Assembly: GCA_964019165.1 (NCBI GenBank) | Contig: OZ025277.1 | Coordinates: 632,884-696,883 of the forward strand | DNA: 64,000 nucleotides | Reading direction: 5' to 3' | From: Mastigias papua | Taxonomy: Eukaryota > Cnidaria > Scyphozoa > Rhizostomeae > Mastigiidae | In this document: one piece after another, positions 1 to 13,300 of the stretch | How positions within the stretch are numbered: position 1 is the stretch's first letter | Layout of the letters: every line of letters begins with the position of its first letter | Translations under genes and position numbers: made by a program | The notes under the pieces: generated by a model | Seen by the model: only the letters and a program-made list of their open reading frames with translations | Told to the model about the DNA's origin: nothing | Database searches by the model: none

Positions 1-93
1 TTGGTGACCGACTGTCCCAATATTTAATATATTAATAGTACTTTCACTATCATTTTTCGATCTTTTTCTCTAACAAATGGTTGTACAATAGAG

Positions 94-388
94 CAAACCC
101 CCCCCCCCTCCATATAAGAACTTTCATTTATTGAGAACCTACGAGATGAAACTATGTATGTTGTTTTCAAGTATTTCGAACCTTGTCATCCTGATATCCT
201 TACTTATACATGGTTCCATTCTATATCCACTGAGAAATAAATTCAGCCTGTTTGTTAATCAATCCTTTTCACATCCTCTAAAAGCATTTCATACATAGCT
301 GTGATAGACCTGATCTGCAGGGATAGCATTGGTGAAGAACATGAATAGCCTCATTTCAAAATCTTAGGTTCTTATATCGGGGGTTTGT
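94..388. repeat. Inverted-repeat bounded segment, possible MITE
   Basis: CAAACCCCC...ATATAAGAAC at 94-120 recurs in inverse orientation at 369-388 (GTTCTTATATCGGGGGTTTG). The interior is AT-rich and non-coding. No duplication was identified. Confidence 0.35.
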
Positions 389-839
389 ACAGTATAGAAT
401 ACACTAAAATCATCTTAGAATTATGGGGATATTTCACTTCCCTTTTTGCAAATCTACAGTTCCAATTCAGCGTATTCACATTGTTCTTTGTTTCATGTGG
501 CGTTCGTGCCATCAACACCACACGCTCACATCTTCCTAAGATGTCCCCTCCTACCGTCCGCCTTTATGTTCCTATTTCAAGTTAGAATGATATTGCTTAT
601 CCATAGTCATCCAATCCCATTACTTTTTATCCGCCCAGGTTAAAAATTTACTCAAGCTCCAATTTAAGCAATATCTTCCATCGATATAGCTCCCACATTT
701 TCTCTTCATTTCAGCAGCAATAGTCAGGAGTGCATATTTAACTATATTATGAAAATATGTCCATGTATATCCGATATGATTTTATTTTCATTCATGCATA
801 GTAAAGTTTATGCTCACATTTTTCTTAAAAAGAAATATT

Positions 840-1060
840 TTTTCGTCCTGTACTGAAACTCTCTTAACGTTTTCATGATGTCAGTGCTAAAACTTTCTTA
901 ACACGTGCAAGAATACGCAAGTTGGTGTAGTACTGCAGTGCTGCAAAGTCAAACAGTCATTACATAAACACAACACTGAACAACTTAACTGAACTACACA
1001 GATTATCACAAGAAATCTATGAAAATCAAACAAAAGAAAAACGCACTTTTATCTTTTTGA
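840..1060 (+). repeat. Dispersed repeat family, copy R1 (partial)
   Basis: It carries AGTGCTAAAACTTTCTTAAC and then GCAAGAATACGCAAGTTGG. These correspond to the 5' part of R5 and to 1680-1790. Confidence 0.55.
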
Positions 1061-1336
1061 AAGAACGGGCAGGGGTCTAGACTTCCAGGAACCTCCTCCC
1101 CACGTGATCATAAGTTCTTTATTGCACTTCATCATACATACCCTGTTTGTCTACAGTTCATCAAATATTCACAAATTCTTGGATTTATGATATAATATAC
1201 TTTACCACCTTTGACTAAGAGTCCCAAATATAAGATCATATCTCAAAGAAAAATATTGAAATTAGGAATGCGGTTATAGATTATGTAAGGTGCTCCTGAA
1301 TAATTTAGGATTGTTGCAGATTTGTCTACTAGCTTA

Positions 1337-1553
1337 GGGGTCATTCACAAAGGACATCCGTTAAAAAGTTGAACTTTTAGACCCCCCTCCCCCCTCTGTC
1401 CAATATTGTCCAGTCAAACATGTCTTGTTGTAATATTTTGAACATCTGGACGTCCGCAATGCGCAAACACCCCCTCCCCCTATGTCCGTGTTCGCCCTAT
1501 TTCACCAGACCCCCCTCCCCCCTTGCGCTCGGACGTCCTTCGTGAATGGCCCC
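1337..1553. mobile_element. Harbinger-like MITE, 217 bp
   Basis: Inverted ends GGGGTCATTCACAAAGG.. (1337-1360) and, from the right (1553-1530), GGGGCCATTCACGAAGG.. match at 21 of 24 positions. TTA flanks both sides (1334-1336, 1554-1556), the duplication expected for PIF/Harbinger. There is no coding capacity. Three C-rich tracts (1380-1397, 1469-1482, 1509-1522) lie inside. Confidence 0.82.
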
Positions 1554-1639
1554 TTATCGTCATATGCATGCATACACACGGTAATCAATTTTATTTAGGA
1601 AATGTTTTCAGCGATTTGGTTGGAATTGATAAACAATTT

Positions 1640-1920
1640 CTTAGCTATTTCATGATTTCAATACAAAAACTTATTTAAGACTTTCTTAGCAAGAATATTG
1701 GAGTCAGTGTAGCACTCCAGTGTTACACAGACTGATAGACTCATCAAAAAAATTAACATTTGAATACAGAGATGAGCACAAGAAATCTACAACTAAAGAA
1801 GAAGAGACGTTGTATTGCATGAAAATTGGAAATTTCAATGTATGTAAACTTATAAACTTTCTTAGGTCTCAAATACTCAGTACTGAACTTTGGTAACATT
1901 TTAAGCCAAGTATTGCTTTC
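1640..1920 (+). repeat. Dispersed repeat family, copy R2 (partial, diverged)
   Basis: GACTTTCTTAGCAAGAATAT, followed by GTCAGTGTAGCACTCCAGTG and AGCACAAGAAATCTA, parallels 885-1020 of R1. Confidence 0.45.
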
Positions 1921-2639
1921 TAATAAACTACTTTCTTATAAAGGACAACGTGTAATAGAAAGACGCGAAACATAGTCGGTCAACGTCGTCACGCACGCAC
2001 CATGAAGGGCGCATCTCGTTGACTTTAATGGGAACTGAGATCAACAATGGGGAGTTACAATTGTAATTATATCACATCACAACACATTTTGTTGTCTAGT
2101 AAGCCTCCTTCTCATCAACCTCCTCTGAAGTAATGTACTTTGATTTGCAAAACGCACTTTTTATGATAGCGATAGTGTAGATAGAATTCTTTGGGTTATC
2201 AAAGTTCTTCGTGGGTGGATAAAGCCCATATGAGTTAATCACCGGACCATATTTCAATGTCTTATCTATTGCCTACCACATTGATTAGCTTGAGGGTAAT
2301 ATAAGAATTTCTCATTTTAACCAACACTTAAGAGTTCCAAAACTTTGCTGTAACCTTTAGGAAATCAATTCTACTCAGTTAGCCAAGCAGCATTTAACTT
2401 ACGAATTGCTGCTTTGATTTCCATACCTTCGATAAACGCAAGATTTTTGCAAGTATCTGCCAATGACAATGAACCATTGGGTGAATACCAGTGCTCTTTT
2501 AGGTCAGGACCTAAAAAGCAGAAGTCTTCATGACAAATAATGGTCTTTATATTAAAATATTATCCTTCAAAATAGACAGTTTGATGTAGAAATTAGTAGA
2601 TAATGCAGCTATAAAATTCTCATGCAAATGGAACCAGGA

Positions 2640-3570
2640 CATGGACGCATACACGCCTTATTTATAAGAAACCACTTTAAAAGGAACCTACACGTATAGT
2701 GCTGAACTATTTAAAGAGCTTATACTACTAAAATAAAAGTCCTTAAGGAGCTTTTCGATTAGAAAAAGTTTTATAACAGCAAGCAATCAAGAATTAGGAG
2801 CCTGGTTGCATTCATTTGCAGTCAAAACCCTCATAGATTGTTTGCTATGTTTGTGTTAAGTCCTTCAGTTGTCAATGATCTTATGTTAAAGCCAAAGTAA
2901 AAGGCAAGTTCAGAATTTTAATATTTTACATGTACCATTTTTATGGCACTAATTGTGCGCTGAAAATTAAGGACTGTTTGGAACTTTTAGTACTACAATT
3001 TGATAATTGAAGGTCCAAAAATAAGGCACTTTTATAACTAGGCCTCAAGAGCTAGGTTCCTTATGAAAAAAGCGTGTATTACACAAAAGAAGTACTGATT
3101 CGTGTAGGAAACGAGTCGTGTTTTTTGTAGAGAGAAGTCCTTCTTATTAGGTTATTCTTAGGATCAAGGCCTTCATATTCCCATTTGAGGTAGCATTCCA
3201 TACTTAATTAAGAGGAAAATTTTCCATTGCACATTTTGCTGAAAATATAAGGCATTGTGTGGAGGAGTTTTTAAGAAATGTTTTCTGAACACACCCTGTA
3301 TTTCTGTTTTAATGTGAGCAACATCAGTTTTCTACAGAGTTAACTGAATGAACATTGATTAGTGATTGTTATTGATTGAACACTGATTAGTGACAGTTGT
3401 TGATAAGGTAGTTGATTCTTTGATCAAAGCAACTTTTGTTTCAATGTCAGGTGAACAGGATTTGTTCACTGCACACTTTTACTGTTTATCACTTCACAAA
3501 TCCAACTTATTTTTGCACAAATTGGTTGTCACTTCACACTGAAAATAACTATGTAGCACTCCCTGGCATT
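2640..3570 (+). repeat. Dispersed repeat family, copy R3 (longest reference copy)
   Basis: This region shares blocks with copies at 28159-28720 (inverted) and 43955-45400 (same strand). Shared landmarks are CCTTAAGGAGCTTTTCGATT, CAAGCAATCAAGAATTA, ACTAGGCCTCAAGAGCTAGG, TTCCATTGCACATTTTGCTG, AACATTGATTAGTGATTG and TTCACTGCACACTTTTACTG. It is non-coding. Its class (SINE, MITE or solo piece of a larger element) is unknown. Confidence 0.75.
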
Positions 3571-4399
3571 CATCCATCCGTCCTTGCAATAAAGCAGCTT
3601 GAGGCCAGTGGATGCTTGCAGCGTTGTTAGGTTCCTCTGCAACTTTGTTTGGGTCTTTGTCTGGCCTTCCACCTAGTTCTTGTTCGGTCTAGTGCGTACC
3701 AACTTCACCTAGATTGTAGAATATGAAATCAATATCCAGTTGGTTTACCCCTTATTTACTCTTAAAAGGCGACCACCCAAAAACTGGGGCACCTAGATTA
3801 TAGAAGTTGAAACATGTAAATGCGAATGACGAGCAATTCGTCACTCTTTGTTTGCATTTCACAAACATAAAGGAGTTGCAAACATTATTGTTTACAATAT
3901 GCAAGCACATTTCGCCTTCATTTATGAAGTCCTCTGTCTAGGCACTAGCTCCAATTTTTTTCAGGCCTATGTATAGGTAGTACACAATAATTAGGATACA
4001 GTACTCTGTAAGATTTGATGATCGCATTCACATACACTTCATGCGTCCAAAAGAACCTCACCGCTATAGCCCGTTGGAGAATGATATTATTGGCTTTAAA
4101 TTACCGTTAGGTATTTATAGGCCAATAGTAAATACCTTAGTCATATGATAATGCAAATTAATTATTATGTTAAGTTGTTATATAGTTATTATGTGAAGTT
4201 CATTAATTATTTTTCTAAGGTATATTTGTTATTCATGTGTTTCTTCTGTATCTATTCAATTATGGTTATGTATATATGTGCGCTCTGTAAAGTAAAGATA
4301 CGAATTTTCTGAAAGCTATACGCGAAACGTTAAAGAGTTGTTTTTATTATGAAAGTCTATTCAAATTTTTAAAAAATTTGAATGGAAAGGCTATTGAAT

Positions 4400-4401
<2 letters not shown>

Positions 4402-4493
<92 letters not shown>

Positions 4494-4659
4494 ATCAGTT
4501 GCTAGCGAGTAACCAGGATTTCTCCTTTTTAGGTGCAAACAGAAAGGTTGATATAATGCTCAGAAAAACCAGGAGAAAATTAAAATTTGCCACCACCTGG
4601 GATCGAACCAGGGTCTCTCGCATTCCGGGCAAGCGTCGTAACCACTAGACCACAGTGGC
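4402..4659 (-). mobile_element. tRNA-derived SINE with (AT)n tail
   Basis: On the minus strand a tRNA-like head (4659-4588) is followed by about 97 bp of unrelated body (4587-4491) and then a long (AT)n run (4490-4402). The head keeps a Pol III A box (TGGTCTAGTGG) and B box (GGTTCGATCCC). Its order of tRNA-like head, body and simple-repeat tail is that of a SINE. A short (TA)n tract (4664-4682) lies on the other side, so insertion was probably into TA-rich DNA. Only one copy is visible in this window. Confidence 0.7.
4588..4659 (-). pseudogene. tRNA-like sequence (SINE head), 72 nt
   Basis: It folds as a cloverleaf. The 7 bp acceptor stem is GCCACTG with TGGTGGC (two wobble pairs). The anticodon stem is CTTGC/GCGAG, and the T arm is CCTGG TTCGATC CCAGG. 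The 7 nt anticodon loop CCGGAAT has C instead of the near-universal T at position 33. The nominal anticodon GGA would be serine, yet there is no long variable arm. I therefore read it as a degenerate tRNA-like promoter module, not a working tRNA gene. Confidence 0.65.
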
Positions 4660-4663
4660 CTAA

Positions 4664-4682
4664 AATATATATATATATATAT
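4664..4682. repeat. Short (TA)n tract
   Basis: AT dinucleotides immediately upstream of the SINE head. Confidence 0.8.
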
Positions 4683-4989
4683 GCATGTATATATTTAATC
4701 ATTTAATTAATCGTTGCGGCTTGAGGGCATTCCTCGAAGAGATCTTATTTTTGCTGATAAGCTGGAAAACTGGCTTACTATCATATTTTTAGGCCGTTTC
4801 ATGTTATCCTTTTCCACCATCTTCACAATTATTTTGGATGAGCATTTAAGTTGTCTATAGAATGGTCTAAATTCTTTGCCGTGTTTCTAGGAATTTTTTA
4901 TTTATCAGCCTCTGATGCATTAGCTAACAGGTAGCTGTGTATATACATGTGGAAATTTCCAACAATTTCTGGATTGCGCCTTACTTTAG

Positions 4990-5245
4990 TATGAATTGAT
5001 AATTAATCTGTGCAGTGATAGAATGAGTTTGTGCAATGTGTGCAATGACACAATCCACTTATTTAACTCCTCAAACGTGGATTCTCATGACATTTGCAAC
5101 AAAGTCCCTTTGTTTGGCGTAGCAATTGTGATATCAATGAAAATTACTAATCAATGTTCAATCAGTAAGAATCACTAATCAATGTCTTGTGTACTTAATT
5201 TATTGTACATGACGTTGTTCACATTAAGGCATAACCAGAAACGCC
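4990..5245 (-). repeat. Dispersed repeat family, copy R4 (partial, inverted)
   Basis: ACTAATCAATGTTCAATCAG and GTTGTTCACATTAA match the plus-strand reading of the inverted copy R5 (28430-28515). An 80-90 bp core is clear; beyond it similarity fades. Confidence 0.45.
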
Positions 5246-7366
5246 TGTCTCAGAGGCTCCATCCAATACCATTCGTGTAGTGATGACTTCCCTTGTAACT
5301 ACCTATGCATTAGATTGTAATTGATTTCATGCTTCTTCAGTTTTAACCATAAGCCTAACTTAGTACACATGAATAAATTTCTTTTCGAATTATAATCTTA
5401 AACAATTCTAAACGAACTGTCTTGTTAAAAGCAGCAGTGCTAAGTTGCGACTGTTGAACATTCTGTTTAATATTTAAAATTTTCTGCCTTACGGACTCTG
5501 CAACTAATCGTTACTTCGGAATTAGAAGACTGTGCAACTTTGATTAAACCATTAAATATCAGCAGAAAGTGACATATAGCTGGATTTGCAACTGTTTCAG
5601 TTGAGTTTGACAAAATTCTTTATATCAATAGCAAAAGTGCTGTAACTAACTGAGATGGCATAATAATAATGATGACCCAAATAGTAACTTCATGCTATGC
5701 TAAAGAAGGGAAGACAAGACCAGTAGACATGATGCATTTTAATTAAATTCAAATGAGATATTCAAGGGTAATTATTTACAAAGATTAAGTAAATTCTACA
5801 TCCGAAAGTCTTCCATTATGACTATAAAAAGAATAGTAATTTAAAGAGAAACTTGATTTAACCGTTAAACTAATGGCAGATAAATGGTAGCTTAGACTAC
5901 GGAGGAGCTTTCTCGTGTTTAGCAACCTTTGTTTTGAGGGACCGTCCGATCCTTGGCACTCCCTATATATCTATAGCCGGCATTTGTCGAATCGAAGGAT
6001 CGATTTTCCCAACACTGTACGTCAATTGATACTTTGCAATTGACTCTTACGATCACATTATACAATATATGTTAACAATTCAAAAAGTATGTACTAAAAG
6101 TTACATAAAATGAAACTGATAAATCACAAAAGCTATTTCCTTGCTTTTAAAATCTAACGTAAACTCAATTAATAAGGTAATTAGGATATCGCAGGCTACA
6201 TTCTTTGTATCATTAAAACGGCTCCTGCTTTATGGTATGGAAAAAGATTCCCTTAGATCTTGAGTGTTTCTTATTTTAGACTTAAGCTTTGTGCAATATC
6301 CATCCACGATTTTCATGTAGGTTTCATCTTTAACATTACACATCAACGTTCTATTTCATTGGATAAGTAGAATTGGACTTGTTAGCTTCGAATTCATGGT
6401 ATAGCTAACAATATTTAAAAAGTCCACAGTTGAGAGGCTGCGAAACGTAATATCGCAAGTTCGTGTGTTCAACCTCGATTTCACTACTTCTCGATAACGA
6501 GGATGTACTGATGTTTTGGCTATATCAACCCTTCGTAGTGCATGCATCCTATTAATATTAGGCCTTCTAACCGTTTACAATACATCTTCTTGGCTAGGTA
6601 TTAAAAGCCTATTGTTATTTACATCCTAAAAGTGAATGTAAAAAGACTTCTAATTACTGAAAATATTACTAGACTGAAGAAAACGATCTAAAAGTAAGCT
6701 GTTTGCAAGTTATTTGATTGGCAACCAACCATGAAGAAGTATCAATCAACTGGTTGACTTTTCCATATAAATGATGACTACTTTAAGCTATGACATTGTT
6801 TTACAGAACCACAATAGCTGGTGGAGAAAATGGTAGTGGATAGCTTAGAAGCCTCATTGAATTTCTAATCAAATGCAATACTACGATTCATCATTAACTG
6901 TTTCCCTTCAAATTTGCTTTCATATCGTTAGCTGCACTTTTATTATTCAAGTCGTCACCCTTTAAAGCTTCATGTACCAGGGTGAGAACTCTCATTTAAG
7001 TTCTCTTATAACGGTCAATGGTTCCATACTTATTTGGAAGCATTTTGCAAGTTGAGAACATAAAATGTGAGAGCAGTCCTTTGGTGTACGAAAGTCAATA
7101 TCTAGGCCACAAAATACTTGTGGCCAACTTGTTCAGAAGGCTCTATTGGTAAAATACAAATTAAACATGAAAATGCGAAGTAATTATAAATCTAAACTTG
7201 TTTCTTGAAGATTATCTCTCCAACATATGAGCACAAATATCGTGAACCTAGATTGCCTCCAATGAGGTTGCCGAGAAAAGCTCTCTATACATATAACATG
7301 ACGATGTCTTCTCTCAACTACTTCATCCAAAGTAGCTTTCGTATTTTCAATTCATGGAGCAGTTAA
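5246..7366. other. Gene-free stretch, Otx 3' flank
   Basis: AT-rich sequence with no supported ORF. The Otx 3' UTR presumably occupies the right part, with a candidate AATAAA on the minus strand at 6944-6939. Confidence 0.5.
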
Positions 7367-10300
7367 TCACATGGTAGCACCGTAGCCCCATGAACCTGGT
7401 ACAGGTTGATTATGGAAGTCGGAACAAGGGAGGTAATCGCTTGGTGGCAGGTGACTATGTGCGTGGCCTGTCATTGGAAGGCTTCTGGGAGACTGGTATG
7501 GACAGTAATCAGGGGCAATGTTCCTTGATGATAAGGAGTGTGATGATAAATAGCCAGGGTAGCTTGTGATTGGACTGCTTTGAGCCAATGATCCATTAGC
7601 CGAGCACTGGTATGTTGTTCTTGGAACGACATGATCACTATTCACATTAGAAAATGAGCAAGCACTTTTCACTGATGCACTCTCATTTGAAACACGTATA
7701 GTTGGCTTCTTTGTCGTTTGTTCATGGTCTGTATCGATTGGTGATTTTACAGCTTGCTCTTTCTTCACCATCGAATTGCTGGCCTCAGGCTCTCGTTTTG
7801 TCTTCTGACGGTGTTTCGCGCGGCGATTTTTAAACCAGACCTAAATTTAATGAAATTGTTTATCAGTTTAAATATTTCCCAGCTGAATACTTTCTTCATA
7901 TCAGACTTTTCAGACATTTTAAGGCAATGACGATTCAGATTGCAAAAAACTTTTGCGCTATTCATCAGAAATCATTACATCGAGGAATGTATTTGAGTAT
8001 TCATATGGCCGAGACGAGTTACATGAATACAGATGATGACACAATAGTGACTCAACGGAAGTCAATTACTGCAACAGTGATGTATGACAATTTGCTACTT
8101 ATGCAAAAACGCTATAAAGTCTAGACTGCTTTGTTGTCATGCTCCTCAAATGGCAATATGCCATGGCTGTAGGGAAGACAGTATAGACAAGCTTAAGTTA
8201 AAGATATAGCGTAGAAAACAGTCTAATATTCTATGTTCCTGCTGTATCAGTATATAGGCTATCAGCTTTCCTAAAATGTCTGCCTACATTAAAAATAATA
8301 TTGGCTAATTCCTAAGACCTATATACTTCAGTTTCTAATGATGCATAATAGCCGCAAATTTGGTGCTTGCTTGCGTTTCAATCTAACGGTCACAAAAGTC
8401 TTCTTCTGTCATTTTTTGCTAATATTGTGACATCTTACGACATACCTGCACTCTGGACTCAGGCAAATTGATTCTTCTGGCAACTTCTTCTCTCATGAAG
8501 ACATCTGGATATTGCGTCTCAGAGAACAGTTCTTCCAAGATTTCTAGCTGTGTTTTTGTAAATGTTGTCCGTTCTCGTCTTTGTTTTCTTGGGATTCCTA
8601 CGTTTAAAGAATCACCTTGCTACTTTAAAGTGCACAATCAAAGCTTTCTACAAACTCAGAGTACAAGTTAGAGCTGTGTCTGGTTTTGATAGATAAAGCA
8701 GGCAAAATTATTATGCGATTAAATTCTATATGCTTTGGAAATTTCTAATAGATGTCATTGCTATGCATTGTACATTTCCAGTTTAATTTTCGAATTGCTT
8801 GCTTGAAGGACTGAAAAGCGCAGAGTTTACAAAAAAACCTTCCTGCTTTGCTGTCAATATGTCTTTATAACTTGCATGTTTAAGTTTACATCTACAGTAT
8901 TGTAATCAACACCAACCTGCGGTGTCAAATAAAAATGTAGTTATGTTTCATTACGGTATGGACAGCTAGATACATTTATCGCTAAGTCTAATGCTTCATT
9001 TATGACTTTGAATTGCTTTCATCTAGGACGAAGTCTTGGCATGCAACTGAAGAGAAAGCATGAACCATTGAAATCTTTTTGGATGCAGTTAAGAAGAAAT
9101 CTTATTTTGAAGAACAAGTGGCAGGTAAATTTATTTGAGATAACAGAATGCTCTCCAGTTTAAGCTAGAAATTCAGTGCCAAACTGGCAAAAAGATAAGC
9201 CTATTCATGTGTTAGGAATGGAAGGTAGCCTTCGTTTATATTGAATGCGTTGTTTCTGCATTTGACAATCAACGTGAAATGGTTCCTTTCACTGGCAAAC
9301 TGTAATTTGCAAACTTTAACAAACTTTGAGTTTTTGTTCCCAACTGGAGAGAGACTGGTGACCTATTTTTCCCCCATTTGTATAAGTTTTACAAACTTCA
9401 CCAAACAAAAGTTTGCAATGTTTGGTCAAGTGTCATAGAGTAGACAGGCACAGGAAAATTATCCAACCATCAGCAAACTTGGAGTTTCCTAACAAAAGTT
9501 TGGTAAAGTTTGCCAATGTGGACTAGGCTTTAGCTAGTAACTTTGGAAGATACGAGCTGGTCTGAGTTCTCATTGGGCTTTTTGAAATTGCTGTTTGTTT
9601 CTTGTATTTGAGTCATTCAATTCATTTCATTTGCTTATATTATCCTGCTCATATCCCAAAATACAGTAGCCATGCTGTCAAATAAGCCAGCCTCAGTTTA
9701 AAGAAACTCCAGCCTCGTGTTCTCTTGATATACAGTATGAGATTTTTTTGCAATGGGGTAATTCATTTGGTTACGTGCAGCTTTGTGGCTGTTTATATGT
9801 CCTGCATTAGTTAATTAATTCTAACTTGTCCGAACCGCTTTGTTTCAATTTTTGCTAAAGCCTGTTCATCCCGTTTGAATCCTTTCCTTGACAAAGAAGG
9901 CTGATAAAACGAAACCTAAAAAAGACATTAAGGAAAGGAGATTCTCAAGATTAGATTTCAAAATCTAGTCAGCTGTAATGATATCGATTAGAAATCCATC
10001 AAACAGTCCATGTCTCCAGATTATGCTCGAAGACAAGAGCTCTAAAGCAGATCTAGAAGATTTCTTCACGTTTTATCTCTGCGCTGAGTCTCTCTACCAG
10101 ATATTTGTGAGGATTAGTTATAGCAGGTCTTGCTTAAGAAACACATGCGACTCTTCTATCTGATGTTAAAGCTTATTACTATGTCTTAACTCATACACCT
10201 ATATGTGTTTTTTGCCTTCAGTCAGTCGTCTTACGATGTGTGTCAATAGCTGCGGTTTCCGAATCATAGAAATCCCTCAATGTCCCTTTCATGAGACTTT

Positions 10301-13300
10301 ATTGGATATCACGATTACGATAGATGGACATACGTAATCAAAATAATGGAATTTCTCTGTGTCTAACAAGCTCGGCAACATCTAAGTGGGATGAGTATCT
10401 TAGTGAACGATTTTGGCTCGTCGAATGTTATTTTGAATGCGGCACGAACCATGATTAAACCCATCTAAGAACCTCCTTGTATTGCAATCAACCATACTTT
10501 GATCTTATTTGAAATCGAGATATGGGTTTAGAATTGCCACCAACATTTGTTTGAATATTTGATATTAGGAACATAGCTTTAAGTAACTCTGAATACAAAG
10601 GATCTCTTTGCTGATAATTAGGAGTCATGTAAAACCTACGGATTAATCAGACGGGACCTAATTCAAGTACCAACATGATTGTACTTTGTAAATTTGTATT
10701 CCATGAGTTGACCACCTATAAGTTATAAGAATTAGAAAAAATTTTAGGCTAGTTTATGGGCTTTGCTGCTTAAGAGAATTGTGCTTGTGTGTCTATACTT
10801 ATGCCCAAAATACTGTATGTCAAGCATACTTCGTGTTGACAATCAAGTTGGGCCATGGTTCGCACAAATGCATTCATGTTAGATAGCGTCTTGCACGTAA
10901 ATTCCTCATTCTGTCGTATGCAGCAACAACTATCTTTGATTAGTTTGAAACAAACAATGAGATACCTTGACATGGTCATTTGAAACGACTTATGAGTTTT
11001 GAAGATAATTGATGCTTTTTGTACACAACTGCCTTAAGGAGGTAGTACACCAAAGAATTTAGTGAGAAAAAGTTTTTACACATATTTTTTTCTTTGACTT
11101 GTTCTGTAGCAAATTTTATAGAGATTTTGAATATTGGTATGGTTTGCTGCTCTATATGAGGGATCTACACATAAATTGCAATTTTTGGTCAGTGGGTATG
11201 AAAGAATTCCCCTAGCAACCATTTTTTCAGTCTGTTCCCATGTTACTAGGGACCTATTTTTATGTGCTCACCCAGTAGTAAGGTTCAAATCTCCCGCGTT
11301 CGTTGTTCAGCCTCACTTTACAGATGAGGCTATGACCCTGTGCTCTGTTAGGCACTGATCAGTGCTGAGAAGGCATAAAGTAAGGAAACTGCCCAACTAA
11401 AACGCTTGAGTAGATTGACGTAGAGATTTTTTATTGGGTATGTACCGTACATCTTGCGGTTTCCTCTTTGGAAGATATCAATTTGCTAGAAGGACATTCA
11501 ACTTTACTTTTGCCTGATATGGGGAGAATTTCAAAGCGAAAACAGAGAGGATTTATTGGGAAAAAGAAGTGGGAGGTAGATGGAGCCCATGGTAATATTG
11601 ATGGCAGCCATTTTGAAACTGATGAAACTGGTGATACAATTACTGACATGCAAACAAGGACTGCCTCAGCAGAAAAGCTCGCAAATAGTGACTTTCAGAA
11701 GTTTGCTGCCCCTAACAGACCTGCTACAAGAGGCCTAAGAAGGCAACTTGGCATGCTTGATTCGGCACAACCACAAATAGAACCAGCAGCAGGTATAAAG
11801 TTACAAGATTTCACTCTTTTACAAGAATGCCTAAATGTTGCAGCTATCTGTGCATCATGTAAAAGTTCAAAGTCAAAATTAAGAATTTTCCAAAAAAATA
11901 ATGAGAGGAATGGACTGGCAGAGACTTTGTTTATAAGGTGTGTAAAATGTGGCTTTAAATCAACTTTTTACACAAGTAATAAAATACCAGGAAAAAAGGG
12001 AAAATTTGAAGTAAACAGAAGATCTGCCTTGGCCTTTTCAAACAGACAGAAACTTGTTAACTTCTGTGCCAAAATGAACTTACCTCCTCCAATACACAAG
12101 AAACCATATCATGAGCATCAAAGAGAATGCGAAAAGATATTTGTAGAAGAAACTGAGAAGAAGATGTCTGAGGCAGCAACACGGCTAAAAAATGTTGTTA
12201 AGAATGAAGAGCCTGAGAAAGTTGTTTCGTGGTCTGATGGAGGAGACGTAACTTGTATATCAGTTACAGTAGATGGCACATGGCAAAAGAGAGGCCACAC
12301 ATCCAAAATAGGAGCTGTATTTTTACTCTCAGTTAGGACTGGAGAAGTTCTTGATTACCAAGTTCTTTCTCATGTCTGCTATGAATGCATGGCCCATAGG
12401 AATTATAAAAAAGATTCAGTTGAATATCAGAACTGGTGGGATAGTCATGCTCGAGTGTGCCAAATAAATCATACAGGTTCTTCAGGAGACATGGAAACCA
12501 AAGGAGCAATAACTATGTTTACCAGAAGTATTGAGAAGCATAGGTTACTCTACACAACATTTGTTGGAGATGGGGATAGCAGTTCTTTTGGCAATGTCTC
12601 AAGAGCAGTACATGAGCAGTTTGGAGATTCATACCCAATATCAAAGGAAGAATGTGTAGGACACGTCCAAAAGAGAATGGGAGCTGCCCTTACAGAGTTC
12701 AAGAGGAGAATGAAGGGAACAAAGTTGTCTGATGGCAAAGGGGTAGCTGGTGCTGGGAGGCTTACTAATCAGATGATCAAGAAACTTCAAAATTATTATG
12801 GTTTTGCCATAAGACAGAACAAAGGGAGCTTAGCAGGAATGAAAGAGGCAATTAATGCAATAAAACACCATATAATTGAAGAGCCTACCAAGTCACTTGC
12901 CTTTCAGCACAGGTTTTGTCCAAAAGCTAAGGACTCCTGGTGTTATTTTCAAAGGGATGAAGCATCAGAGACAAATTCAAATCACAATGCTGCTAGATTG
13001 CCTCATGCATTCATGCAAGAGTTGTCTCCAATTTTTGATAGGCTAAGTAATGAGGATTTACTGAAGAGATGCCTCCTTGGGCTCACACAAAATCAAAATG
13101 AAAGCCTAAATGGAACTCTGTGGACTCTTATTCCTAAGACATTATTTTTAGGGAAAAGACAGGTGACAATTGGTGTATGTGAAGCAATTAGTGTCTTCAA
13201 TACTGGTGCTGCTGCTAAAGCTGTTTTCATGGAAAAGTTGGGGCTGCCTGTTGGAAGAAATATGCTTAGGGCATTGAGGAGAGAAGATAATAGGAGATTA

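Noticed and set aside
3436..3630. 64 aa ORF with a near-copy at 28159-28386 (minus strand)
   Set aside because: The similarity comes from the shared non-coding dispersed repeat; the reading frames diverge and stop at different places.
4360..4383. Perfect AT palindrome beside the SINE tail
   Set aside because: Short self-complementary A/T runs are common in this composition.
4588..4659. Functional tRNA gene
   Set aside because: C at position 33, a GGA anticodon without a serine-type variable arm, and the adjoining SINE body and AT tail argue for a tRNA-derived repeat.
11468..11518. Transposase starting at TTG 11468
   Set aside because: A non-ATG start is unlikely in an animal gene; the first in-frame ATG at 11519 gives a sensible basic N-terminus.
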